From: JANQQN01 sp964519665
GTDB lineage: Bacteria > Myxococcota > Kuafuiibacteriia > Kuafuiibacteriales > Kuafuiibacteriaceae
Reading direction: 5' to 3'
Assembly: GCA_964519665.1 (NCBI GenBank)
Contig: CAZFIV010000018.1
Location: forward strand, 1-64,000
Length of the DNA stretch: 64,000 bases
Shown: one piece after another, positions 52,778 through 60,739 of the stretch
How positions within the stretch are numbered: the stretch's first letter is position 1
How the letters are laid out: each line of letters begins with the position of its first letter
Notes under the pieces: model-generated
What the model was told of the DNA's origin: nothing
Seen by the model: only the letters and a program-made list of their open reading frames with translations
The model's database searches: none
Position numbers and translations under genes: made by a program

Positions 52778-53863
52778 ATGAAGGTTCTCGTCCTTTCGAA
52801 GTACGATCGCCTCGCGGCGAGTACTCGACACCGCTTCCTACAATACGGGCCGTATTTGGCCACCCACGGGATCGACCTCGTCGTGTCGCCGCTGTTCGAC
52901 GACGCATACCTCAAGACCCGGTTTCAGTCCGGTCGGGCCGCGCCGTCGGCGGTCGCCCGCGGCTACCTTCGACGACTCGCCGCCCTCCTGGGAGCCCGTC
53001 GATACGACGCCGCCATCGTGCATTACGAGCTCTTCCCCTACCTGCCGGGGCTCGCTGAGCAAGCGTTGAGCGTCAGCAGGCTACCCTACGTTTGCGACTA
53101 CGACGACGCGACCTTCCATATGTACGACGAGCATCGATGGCGTTGGGTCCGCCGCCTGCTTGGACGCAAGCTGGTCCCGATCATTCGCGGCGCGGCGGCC
53201 GTAATGGCCGGCAATGCTTACCTCGCCCAGTACGCGCGACGCTTCAACGACAACGTCCACATCGTTCCAACGGTAGTCGACATGCAGCGCTATCCAGCCA
53301 AGGTCCCGGACGGCGCGTTTTCTGCGACCGCGGCGGAACCAGCGACCGGCCGCCGGTTGACGATCGGTTGGATCGGCTCCCCTTCGACGACCGCCTACCT
53401 CGAGCTCATCGCGCCCGCCCTCGCCCAACTCGCCCGCGAAGGGCCGTTGCGGCTGGTCGCCACCGGCGCCCGCCCGCTCGACATGCCGGGCATCGACGTC
53501 GAAATTCGACCGTGGTCCGAAGACCGGGAAGTCCAGGACCTGCACGAGGCGGACGTGGGTATCATGCCCATGCCCGACGAGCCGTGGGCTCGCGGCAAGT
53601 GTGCGTTCAAGCTGATTCAGTACATGGCGGCGGGCCTGCCGACCGTCGCCTCGCCCGTAGGTGCCAACGCCGAGGTCGTGACCGATGAAACCGGCCTCTT
53701 CGCCTCGACGACCGAAGAGTGGATAGCGACTTTGCGCCGGCTTCGGGACGACCCGGCGCTACGCCAGCGGCTCGGGGCGGCCGGCCGGACGCGGGCCGAA
53801 GCGCGCTTCTCGCTGCAGAGCCAACAGGAGACGGTTCGGTCGATCCTCTCGGGCCTCGCCTGA
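52778..53863 (+). CDS. Glycosyltransferase family 4/1-like
   Basis: 361 residues with a GT-B fold: an N-terminal start LVLSKYDRLAASTRHRF, a second domain with TIGWIGSPSTTAYLE, and a C-terminal donor-binding segment ending in GKCAFKLIQYMAAGLPTVASPVGANAEVV, which has the E-x7-E-like region replaced by a shorter pattern. It likely adds a sugar from an activated nucleotide to a growing surface glycan. It is separated from rfbC by 15 bases, so co-transcribed. Donor and acceptor cannot be predicted. Confidence 0.85.
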   Translation: MKVLVLSKYDRLAASTRHRFLQYGPYLATHGIDLVVSPLFDDAYLKTRFQSGRAAPSAVARGYLRRLAALLGARRYDAAIVHYELFPYLPGLAEQALSVSRLPYVCDYDDATFHMYDEHRWRWVRRLLGRKLVPIIRGAAAVMAGNAYLAQYARRFNDNVHIVPTVVDMQRYPAKVPDGAFSATAAEPATGRRLTIGWIGSPSTTAYLELIAPALAQLAREGPLRLVATGARPLDMPGIDVEIRPWSEDREVQDLHEADVGIMPMPDEPWARGKCAFKLIQYMAAGLPTVASPVGANAEVVTDETGLFASTTEEWIATLRRLRDDPALRQRLGAAGRTRAEARFSLQSQQETVRSILSGLA

Positions 53864-54006
53864 GCAGTGCGCGTCCATGGCGCTCACCGGCCCGATCGGT
53901 CCGATCGGTCCGACGAACGCCGCCCGCGGCCAAGATGCAACGTCAGAACGAGCCTGCCGGCGGGGGCGCGCTTGACGATCGGTTCGGCGGGCGTCATGCA
54001 TCTTGC

Positions 54007-55908
54007 GTGTGCGGCATCGCAGGGGTTGTCGGAGATCGTCCCCAAGGTGACCTCGAAGCGATCGGTCGAGCAATGGCCACTGCGCTCGCGTACCGAGGGC
54101 CTGACGCCCACGGCGTCGATGTTCTTCCCGATGGAAAAGGAGTGCTCGCCCATACGCGGCTGAAGATCATCGACCTATCCGACCGGGCAGCCCAACCTTT
54201 CGTCTCTCGATGTGGTCGCGTCCGTCTCGTGTTCAACGGCGAGATCTACAACTTTCAAGCGCTCAGGAAAGCGTTGGTGGGTCGGGGCATCGAGTTTCGT
54301 TCGTCTTCCGATACCGAAGTCCTGCTCGAGCAGTATCTGGAGTTCGGTCCCGATGGTCTCGATGCTCTCGACGGGATGTTCGCCTTCGCCCTTCACGACC
54401 AACGCTTCGATCGCGTGGTGTTAATGCGCGACCGGGCCGGCAAGAAGCCTTTGTACTGGACCATCACCACGGATCAGAGCCTTGTGTTCGGCTCCGAGGT
54501 CAAAGGGATGGCTCCATACCCTGGGCTGACCCTCGCGCCTGACCCGAGCCAATTCCCCTCCCTCCTCACCTACGGCTACGTCGAGACCCCGTTCTCGGCT
54601 TACCAGGGCATTCGACGTCTACCGCCGGCGACGCGATTGATCAGGTCCGGCAGTGAACCTCCGCAGCTCCATCGGTACTGGGAAATCCCTTATCGAATGC
54701 GGTCGCACGACGTCACCTCTGCGAAGACGGCCGTTCGAGCGGCGGTGGGTGAGGCCGTCGGTCGGCGACTGGTGAGCGATGTTCCCTTGGGCGTATTTCT
54801 GTCGGGCGGCATCGACTCCAGCATCGTCGTTGCCGAGATGGCGGCGCGTTCCAGCCAGCCAGTCAAGACGTTCTGCGTCGGGTTCGATTCAGACCCGACT
54901 TTCGACGAACGCCGGCACGCCCGCGACGTCGCCGACCGTTTCGGGTGCGACCACACCGAGTTGGTGGTCTCCCCATCGCCGACCGAGCTGTTCGAAAAGC
55001 TGCTGTGGCACCACGACGAACCTTACGGAGACTCCTCCGCAATCGCGGTTTACGCCGTCTCCCAGGCCACGAAACAGCACGTGACGGTCGCCCTGACCGG
55101 TGACGGCGGCGACGAGGTTTTCGCGGGTTATACACGCTTTCGGGGCGGTCTGCTGGCGGGTCGAGTTCCGGCGTCGATGGCCCGGTCGGCTCGGCAGATC
55201 TTCGAGTACCTCCCCGAACCGCGCGGTTACAAAAACCCGGTCGCCTTGCTGCGAAGGTTCGTGGAGCACGGCGACCGTTCGGCCGACGAGCAACTGCTGT
55301 CATGGAACACGTTCTTCACGGGTCCGCGACTCAAGGCTTTGATGCATCCGGATTGGGTTGGCCCCGACTTCGACCCCTGGGCCGTCTTCAATGCCCAGGC
55401 GAAACTCCTCGCGGCGGCTCGAGAGGCCGGTCGAGATCGACTCGATCAGATCTTGCGCCACAACTTCGCGACCTATCTGCTCGAAGATCTGCTCACCAAG
55501 ACCGACCGAATGACGATGGCGGTGGGACTCGAAGCCCGCTCGCCGTTTCTGGACCGCGAGCTGGTCGAGCTCGCGTTCTCGATCCCTTCAGGCCTGAAGA
55601 TGCGGTTCGGATCGCTCAAGTGGCTGCTGCGGGAAGCCTATCGAGATGTACTGCCGAGCTCGATCCTCGACCGAAAGAAGCATGGATTCGGTATTCCGCT
55701 CGCCGGATGGTGGTCCGGACCGCTCAAGCCGATGGTCGACGATCTTCTTTTGAGCGAGGCCTCGCGTTGCCATACGTATCTGCGGGCCGACGCGGTTCGG
55801 GATCTCGTCATGGAGCATCGCAGTGGCCAGCGCGACCATTCCCAACGCATCTTTTTGTTGGTTCAGCTCGAGTTGTGGCTGCAGAGAGGGTTCGCGCCCG
55901 CCGCGTAG
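54007..55908 (+). CDS. asnB: Glutamine-hydrolysing asparagine synthase-type amidotransferase
   Basis: 633 residues. The start is fixed by the requirement for an N-terminal Cys: GTG at 54007 codes for M-C-G-I-A-G, so Cys2 becomes the glutaminase nucleophile after Met removal; the longer frame upstream is not used. The Ntn glutaminase domain (YRGPDAHG, FNGEIYNF) is followed by the synthetase domain with the PPi-loop LSGGIDSS. In surface-glycan clusters such enzymes amidate a sugar or uronic acid carboxyl rather than make asparagine. It follows the glycosyltransferase after 143 bases. Confidence 0.93.
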   Translation: MCGIAGVVGDRPQGDLEAIGRAMATALAYRGPDAHGVDVLPDGKGVLAHTRLKIIDLSDRAAQPFVSRCGRVRLVFNGEIYNFQALRKALVGRGIEFRSSSDTEVLLEQYLEFGPDGLDALDGMFAFALHDQRFDRVVLMRDRAGKKPLYWTITTDQSLVFGSEVKGMAPYPGLTLAPDPSQFPSLLTYGYVETPFSAYQGIRRLPPATRLIRSGSEPPQLHRYWEIPYRMRSHDVTSAKTAVRAAVGEAVGRRLVSDVPLGVFLSGGIDSSIVVAEMAARSSQPVKTFCVGFDSDPTFDERRHARDVADRFGCDHTELVVSPSPTELFEKLLWHHDEPYGDSSAIAVYAVSQATKQHVTVALTGDGGDEVFAGYTRFRGGLLAGRVPASMARSARQIFEYLPEPRGYKNPVALLRRFVEHGDRSADEQLLSWNTFFTGPRLKALMHPDWVGPDFDPWAVFNAQAKLLAAAREAGRDRLDQILRHNFATYLLEDLLTKTDRMTMAVGLEARSPFLDRELVELAFSIPSGLKMRFGSLKWLLREAYRDVLPSSILDRKKHGFGIPLAGWWSGPLKPMVDDLLLSEASRCHTYLRADAVRDLVMEHRSGQRDHSQRIFLLVQLELWLQRGFAPAA

Positions 55909-55919
55909 GCAAATGCACG

Positions 55920-57461
55920 TCAGACGGATCGGAGTTCGGCGGCGACCGGCGGGCCGTCGTTGGGGAGGCTGACGACCCGGGACGCCAGCACTTCGTCGCG
56001 GTCTTGGCGACCCACGCAGAAATCGATCAGCGCGTCTCGGGTCAGTTCGAAAGCGACCTCCGCCTCCAGCGAACGATTCCCGTTGTTGGGCCGGAGAATG
56101 CACAGCTCCCCGTAGAACTCCTCGTCTTCGCGCAGCTCGAGAAGACCGATGCGATCTGGAGCCAGCATCGGATCTCGCAGTCGCCAGCTCCCACGGTCTC
56201 GCGCACGCCACATCATGACCCGCTCTCTCCGCTCGTCGACTTCACTGACGGGCTCGAGCCAGGTGAGCTGAATCTCTTCACAACCGAGCTCGCTCAGGAT
56301 CTCCATCGTGTTTCGCCACGCTTCATCGATATCGCGCGCATTTCGAATCCGACGGGCGCCCACCCGGGTGAGGTCTCGCGTCGCCGCGTTCATGCCCGCG
56401 CCCCGGTGCATGATGCCCGGCAGGCGCGTCACCCCGATGCGACGGACGAAGAGGAACACGATCGCTGCCACCGACGACAGGACGATGGTCCTCCTCGTGA
56501 CGTCGCTATCCAGGAGCGCCAGAGCCCCCAACGCAAAAATGCCGCTGATCGTGTAGAGCGTGACGACCGCATTTCGGTGGGAAAGGCCGAGGGCCATCAG
56601 TCGGTGGTGAACATGCTCTCCGTCGGCTTGGAACGGGCTTTGGCCGCGGGCGAGTCGCCGCACGAACGACAGCGTGGTGTCGAGAATCGGAAGACCGAGG
56701 GCGATCACCGGAATGAGCAGTGCGACCGCCGTCGCCGCTTTTACCTGGGTCCATAGCGACACGGTCGCCAGAATGAAGCCCAAGAACATCGAGCCCGAGT
56801 CACCGAGAAAGATCTTGGCCGGATTGAAGTTGAAGAACAGGAACCCGATCAACGCGCCTCCGAGAGACGCCATGAGCAAGCACAGAAGAACCGCGTTATC
56901 GACGAAGGCGACGCCAAACAGGACGATGCTCGCGAACAGGGCCGTGCCCGAAGCCAAGCCGTCGAGACCGTCGATCAGGTTGAGCGCGTTGACCACCCCG
57001 ACGATCCACAGCATCGTCAGCGGAAGCGACAACGCTCCGAGCTCGAACGAAGGTCCGAACGGGTTGCCCAACAGATCCATCCGAAAGCCGGCCCACCACA
57101 TCCCGAACGCTACGAGGGCCTGCACGATCAGCTTCGTCTTCGCGCTGGCCCCCCGGAGGTCGTCGTACAGGCCGAGCCCGACGATCGCGGCCGCACCCAG
57201 GCACAGCATCGTGAACATGAGACCATCCGCGTACACCAAGCCCGAAATTCGATTCGTATAGATCGCCAGGCCCGCCAACGGCGCGAAGAAGGCGGTGACG
57301 ACCGCGACGCCACCGACGCGAGGGATCGGGCGACAGTGGAGCTTTCGGCCGCCGGTCGGCAGGTCATACCAGCGGCGAGCGTGCGCGACACGAGTCACCA
57401 AGGGGGTCATCACCAAGGCGACCAACATCGATAACAGGAACGCGAAGGGATAGGTCATCAT
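55920..57461 (-). CDS. WecA/MraY-type polyprenyl-phosphate sugar-1-phosphate transferase with soluble C-terminal extension
   Basis: 513 residues. The first about 345 residues have ten to eleven spans and the family motifs GRKLHCRPIPRVGG, LNLIDGLDGLASG, FLGDSGSMFLGF and QADGEHVHHRLM. It transfers a sugar-1-phosphate to undecaprenyl phosphate to start O-antigen-like or capsule glycan. A C-terminal extension of about 165 residues (ARRIRNARDIDEAWRNTM, then CEEIQLTWLEP and FELTRDALIDF) lies beyond the membrane part and is cytoplasmic; WecA of E. coli is about 367 residues and lacks it. Its start overlaps the glycosyltransferase stop by ATGA. Confidence 0.9.
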   Translation of the reverse strand: MMTYPFAFLLSMLVALVMTPLVTRVAHARRWYDLPTGGRKLHCRPIPRVGGVAVVTAFFAPLAGLAIYTNRISGLVYADGLMFTMLCLGAAAIVGLGLYDDLRGASAKTKLIVQALVAFGMWWAGFRMDLLGNPFGPSFELGALSLPLTMLWIVGVVNALNLIDGLDGLASGTALFASIVLFGVAFVDNAVLLCLLMASLGGALIGFLFFNFNPAKIFLGDSGSMFLGFILATVSLWTQVKAATAVALLIPVIALGLPILDTTLSFVRRLARGQSPFQADGEHVHHRLMALGLSHRNAVVTLYTISGIFALGALALLDSDVTRRTIVLSSVAAIVFLFVRRIGVTRLPGIMHRGAGMNAATRDLTRVGARRIRNARDIDEAWRNTMEILSELGCEEIQLTWLEPVSEVDERRERVMMWRARDRGSWRLRDPMLAPDRIGLLELREDEEFYGELCILRPNNGNRSLEAEVAFELTRDALIDFCVGRQDRDEVLASRVVSLPNDGPPVAAELRSV

Positions 57462-58660
57462 GCCGCGACTTCCTTCCCCAACTTAGTATTCATCGCCAAA
57501 CCTTGCTTTCGCTCGAGAAGCTCGTCGTAGAGCGCGGTAATATCTCCGATCAGCCGCCGATGGGAGAATCGAGTGGTTATCGAATCGCGAACGTCCTCGG
57601 AGAGTCTTTTCGACGATTCTAGGGCTTTACTTAGCGAAGAGGCGATCTGGTCGGTCGCTCCGGGTTCGACGAGAGTCCCCGCCTCGTCGGTGACGATATC
57701 TTCGACCCCGCCCACTCGGGTTGCCACGACCGGAAGCCCCGACGCCAACGCTTCGATGACCGTGACCGGGGTCCCCTCGTTGTCGCTGGTCAACGCCAGG
57801 ACGTCGGCGTCGCAATAGAGCCGGTCTTGATCGCTACGCCACCCGAGAAGGTGGACCCGGCCTTGGAGGGGCTCGGCTGCCTTTTTCAGGGCCGCCATGG
57901 GTTCCGGCGCACCACTACCGGCAATCGCGAGGTGAGCATCCGAACCTCGACTGACCATCCGAGCGAAGGCCTCGATCAGCAGGTCGAAGCGCTTGATCGG
58001 TACGACGCGCCCGACCGCCAGGATCAACGGCGTTCGGTCCGCTATGCCGAGCTCTCGACGAAGGCCTCCGCGTTGGCGGGGGTCGACGGCCCGAAAGCGG
58101 TCGAGCTCGAGACCCAGGGGCACCACCCGAACCTTCTCGGCCGGGGCGATCTGGTAGCGCTCGACCAAGTCCAATTTCTGCTGCTTCGACAGGGAAAGAA
58201 TGACGTCGGTCCTGCGAGCGAGCAAGCGTTCGACCTGAACGAAGGCTTGTGTCTTCCGCGGGCTGAAATAGCCGTCGAAGACGTGCCCATGAAAGGTATG
58301 GACCACTACCGGCACTCGGTTGAGAAAAGCGGCCATCCGACCAACGCTGCCGGCCTTGGCAGTGTGGGTATGCACGACCTGGGGTCGAAGCTCCCGAATG
58401 CGCCGAGCGACCTGCGCCAGCGCCACCGCGTCTCGATGCGGTCGAACGGCCCTCCTCATGGAAGGTACAACCTCGACGGCGACGCCACGTTGCGCAGCAA
58501 AGTTCGCCATCGACGACTCACCGTCTTCGAGGCCCCCTCCGATCAGAGTGGTGTCGTACCGGGAGCCTTCGGCGCGCGACAGTCCGCGGGTGAGAAGGAT
58601 CGAGTGGAGCGCCGGTCCACCGACGCAGATTCGGCTTTGAATGCGTACAACGCGGAACAT
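57458..58660 (-). CDS. Glycosyltransferase family 4
   Basis: 400 residues, GT-B fold. ATG at 58660 starts MFRVVRIQSRICVGGPALHS; a longer frame reading to 58831 is not credible. The middle has VHTFHGHVFDGYFSP with conserved His, and the C-terminal GT4 domain has the donor-binding NEGTPVTVIEALASGLPVVATRVGG, with two Glu. It likely adds the second sugar on the polyprenyl-linked intermediate made by the WecA-like enzyme, with which it overlaps by four bases. Donor unknown. Confidence 0.9.
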   Translation of the reverse strand: MFRVVRIQSRICVGGPALHSILLTRGLSRAEGSRYDTTLIGGGLEDGESSMANFAAQRGVAVEVVPSMRRAVRPHRDAVALAQVARRIRELRPQVVHTHTAKAGSVGRMAAFLNRVPVVVHTFHGHVFDGYFSPRKTQAFVQVERLLARRTDVILSLSKQQKLDLVERYQIAPAEKVRVVPLGLELDRFRAVDPRQRGGLRRELGIADRTPLILAVGRVVPIKRFDLLIEAFARMVSRGSDAHLAIAGSGAPEPMAALKKAAEPLQGRVHLLGWRSDQDRLYCDADVLALTSDNEGTPVTVIEALASGLPVVATRVGGVEDIVTDEAGTLVEPGATDQIASSLSKALESSKRLSEDVRDSITTRFSHRRLIGDITALYDELLERKQGLAMNTKLGKEVAA

Positions 58661-58683
58661 GGCCGCTTGCCTCGTAGGCTTGC

Positions 58684-59982
58684 CTAGTAGCGAAAGCCCA
58701 AGTTGAAGAGCACTTGGTGCCGGTCGAATTGCTGCAGACCGGGCAAAAGGAAGTCGTCGGTACTGGAGACCCGCGCCTCTTCTTCGGCCAGTTGGAGGAG
58801 CAGTCGGTAGTTGATCGACGCCCTCAGCCACTCGAAGAACCAGTACTCGACCCGAGCATCGGCGATGAACAGATGAGCGCTCGAACCGTCGTCGAGGCCG
58901 GGGACCGCCGGCAGCTCGCCAAACATTCGAAGCTCGTACTGACCGAACAGACCGAACATGACTCGGCTGAACAACAACGCCTGAAATTGGGCAAACGCCG
59001 CATCGGAGCTGTAGGCACTGAGGGTTGCGGTCGGCGCGATCGTCCGTCGGTACCCGCCGCGCACGTACATGGCCTCGTTGATGTCGTACTTGACAATGGC
59101 GGAACCGATGGGTCCTCGGATGGTTCGACGATCGTCCTCGGTCAGCGTATCGCTGTAACCGGCGGTGAGCTCGGCCTGGAGTCGCGACGTGACCTGACCG
59201 ATCGCCCCCACGTAGACCCGCAACGGATAGCCGCGAGAGGTTCGAAGCTCTTCGTCGCGGGGGTCATTGCCCACCGTGAAGGTCGAGATGTCGCCGTGAA
59301 CCAACAACACGGTCTTGGGAAGAAATCGCCAGCGAGCCTCGAGCAAGCCGCCGTGCTCCTGCCCCTGTGGCAAGCCCGTCGACGTCGTATCGTAGATCGA
59401 GAGTCGGTTGCGGTAACCAACGTCGAGTTCGAGCGCCCGCCCGCCCGGCCGGAAAGTCAGTCGAGCGGTGCCGACGTTGAACCATTGACGGAACCGACGC
59501 TCGTCCGACGGAATGGTTCCGGGCTCGTCGAAGTAGGTGGGGGTCCGTACCAGCTGATTCTCCAACCGGAACGAGACGACGCTTTGGCTAGAGCCGAGCT
59601 GGGTCGTCAGGCCTATGCTCCCGCCGTAGGTCGTGTCCGAAGAGATCGTGCCGGTGCCGAAGAACTGGGTGATGGTGAGCTGAGACCGCAGCGACAGCGA
59701 GAAGCTGGTGCCGGGCACTTCGATTTGGAGGCCCGGTCGAACGATGCCTCGCCAGTCGGAGAGTTGACCGTCCGGGCGCTCGCTCTCGGACTGATCTTCG
59801 CCAATGTTGTCGAAGCGGTCCCGGTTGGAGTCGAAGCCGACGCCGGTCTCGAGCTGAGTGTGAATGCGCGATTTCTCACCGATCGGGAAACCGCTGGTAG
59901 TGCCGAGTTGCGCCCGCGCAACGGCCGGCATCGCCGCCACCGCGATGACGAGGGGCAGAGTCGCCGCGTTGAAGTGCTTCAT
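58684..59982 (-). CDS. Outer-membrane beta-barrel protein of the glycan operon
   Basis: 432 residues with a signal peptide (MKHFNAATLPLVIAVAAMPAV). The rest is dominated by amphipathic strands with aromatic girdles (IHTQLETGVGFDSN, VFNL-type C-terminus ending VLFNLGFRY), typical of 16-20-stranded barrels; the terminal aromatic residue suits BAM recognition. Location in the operon with glycosyltransferases suggests a polysaccharide-export or surface-anchoring barrel, but identity is not certain. Confidence 0.7.
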   Translation of the reverse strand: MKHFNAATLPLVIAVAAMPAVARAQLGTTSGFPIGEKSRIHTQLETGVGFDSNRDRFDNIGEDQSESERPDGQLSDWRGIVRPGLQIEVPGTSFSLSLRSQLTITQFFGTGTISSDTTYGGSIGLTTQLGSSQSVVSFRLENQLVRTPTYFDEPGTIPSDERRFRQWFNVGTARLTFRPGGRALELDVGYRNRLSIYDTTSTGLPQGQEHGGLLEARWRFLPKTVLLVHGDISTFTVGNDPRDEELRTSRGYPLRVYVGAIGQVTSRLQAELTAGYSDTLTEDDRRTIRGPIGSAIVKYDINEAMYVRGGYRRTIAPTATLSAYSSDAAFAQFQALLFSRVMFGLFGQYELRMFGELPAVPGLDDGSSAHLFIADARVEYWFFEWLRASINYRLLLQLAEEEARVSSTDDFLLPGLQQFDRHQVLFNLGFRY

Positions 59983-59984
59983 TG

Positions 59985-60653
59985 TCAGAATCCGCTCGCA
60001 ACTGGAGGCGCCGACGGTCCGAGGGGCGGTGCCGCCGGTAAAGTCGGGTCGGTGGTGGGGATGTCCGAGCTGATCTCGATGTCGACCGTGGTGTCACCGG
60101 CGAAGATCGCTTCTTCGCCGACGCACTGCTTCGCGTCCCTGACGATCAGAACCGCTCGCTGCGAGGCGACGGCGATCTTGGTGTACTCGTGATTGACGAC
60201 GTCTTCCGTACCGGTCGCCATGCCCTCGAACATCGCGTTCGCCGCCTGCTGCGAGAGCTTGAGAAGCCCTTTGAGCTGGAGCCGCTTACCGTTGACGCAG
60301 TTGAGCTGAAAGATGTCTTTGCGGGCTCGCGCATCGGCGGTGAGATCGGTCACCAGCGCCAGGCCAGCTCGCTGACGCGTCAGCATCCGCTCGCTCTTCT
60401 TCCTCTTCTCGTCGTTCGACAGCTGATTGGCTCTCACCGCGGGCAACTCGATGACCAGCTCGTCGCTTCGAAGCGCGTCGGCCCGTTTCTCCGGCTTGCC
60501 CCCTTCCTCGATCACCTCGGTGGTGGTCGTTTCAGGGACGGTCGTCTCGGCCGTGACTTCGGTCTGCCCACTCTCTTGGGCCAAGTCTTGGCCCAACAGA
60601 GGGGTCGGAATGATGAGGAGTCCGGCGAGAAGCCAGCCGAGCTTAGGGCTCAT
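59985..60653 (-). CDS. Secreted protein of unknown function in the glycan operon
   Basis: About 222 residues. ATG at 60653 gives MSPKLGWLLAGLLIIPTPLLGQD, a signal peptide; a longer frame up to 60737 is not supported. The mature protein is polar with a Thr/Glu-rich first part and an acidic Pro-rich tail. Two cysteines (QLNCVNG and AKQCVGE) may form a disulfide. It follows the zinc-finger/FecR protein gene by 86 bases. No family recognised. Confidence 0.6.
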   Translation of the reverse strand: MSPKLGWLLAGLLIIPTPLLGQDLAQESGQTEVTAETTVPETTTTEVIEEGGKPEKRADALRSDELVIELPAVRANQLSNDEKRKKSERMLTRQRAGLALVTDLTADARARKDIFQLNCVNGKRLQLKGLLKLSQQAANAMFEGMATGTEDVVNHEYTKIAVASQRAVLIVRDAKQCVGEEAIFAGDTTVDIEISSDIPTTDPTLPAAPPLGPSAPPVASGF

Positions 60654-60739
60654 GGCGCGAGTGCTGTAAGTCGCAGTCGAACTGGTGTCAAACATCATGA
60701 AGGCCCATTTCTTAAAACCGATAGTCCTACGCATCACAT

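Noticed and set aside
53880..53930. Short repeat GATCGGTCC in the glycosyltransferase-asnB gap
   Set aside because: Only two and a half nine-base copies; nothing else supports a regulatory site.
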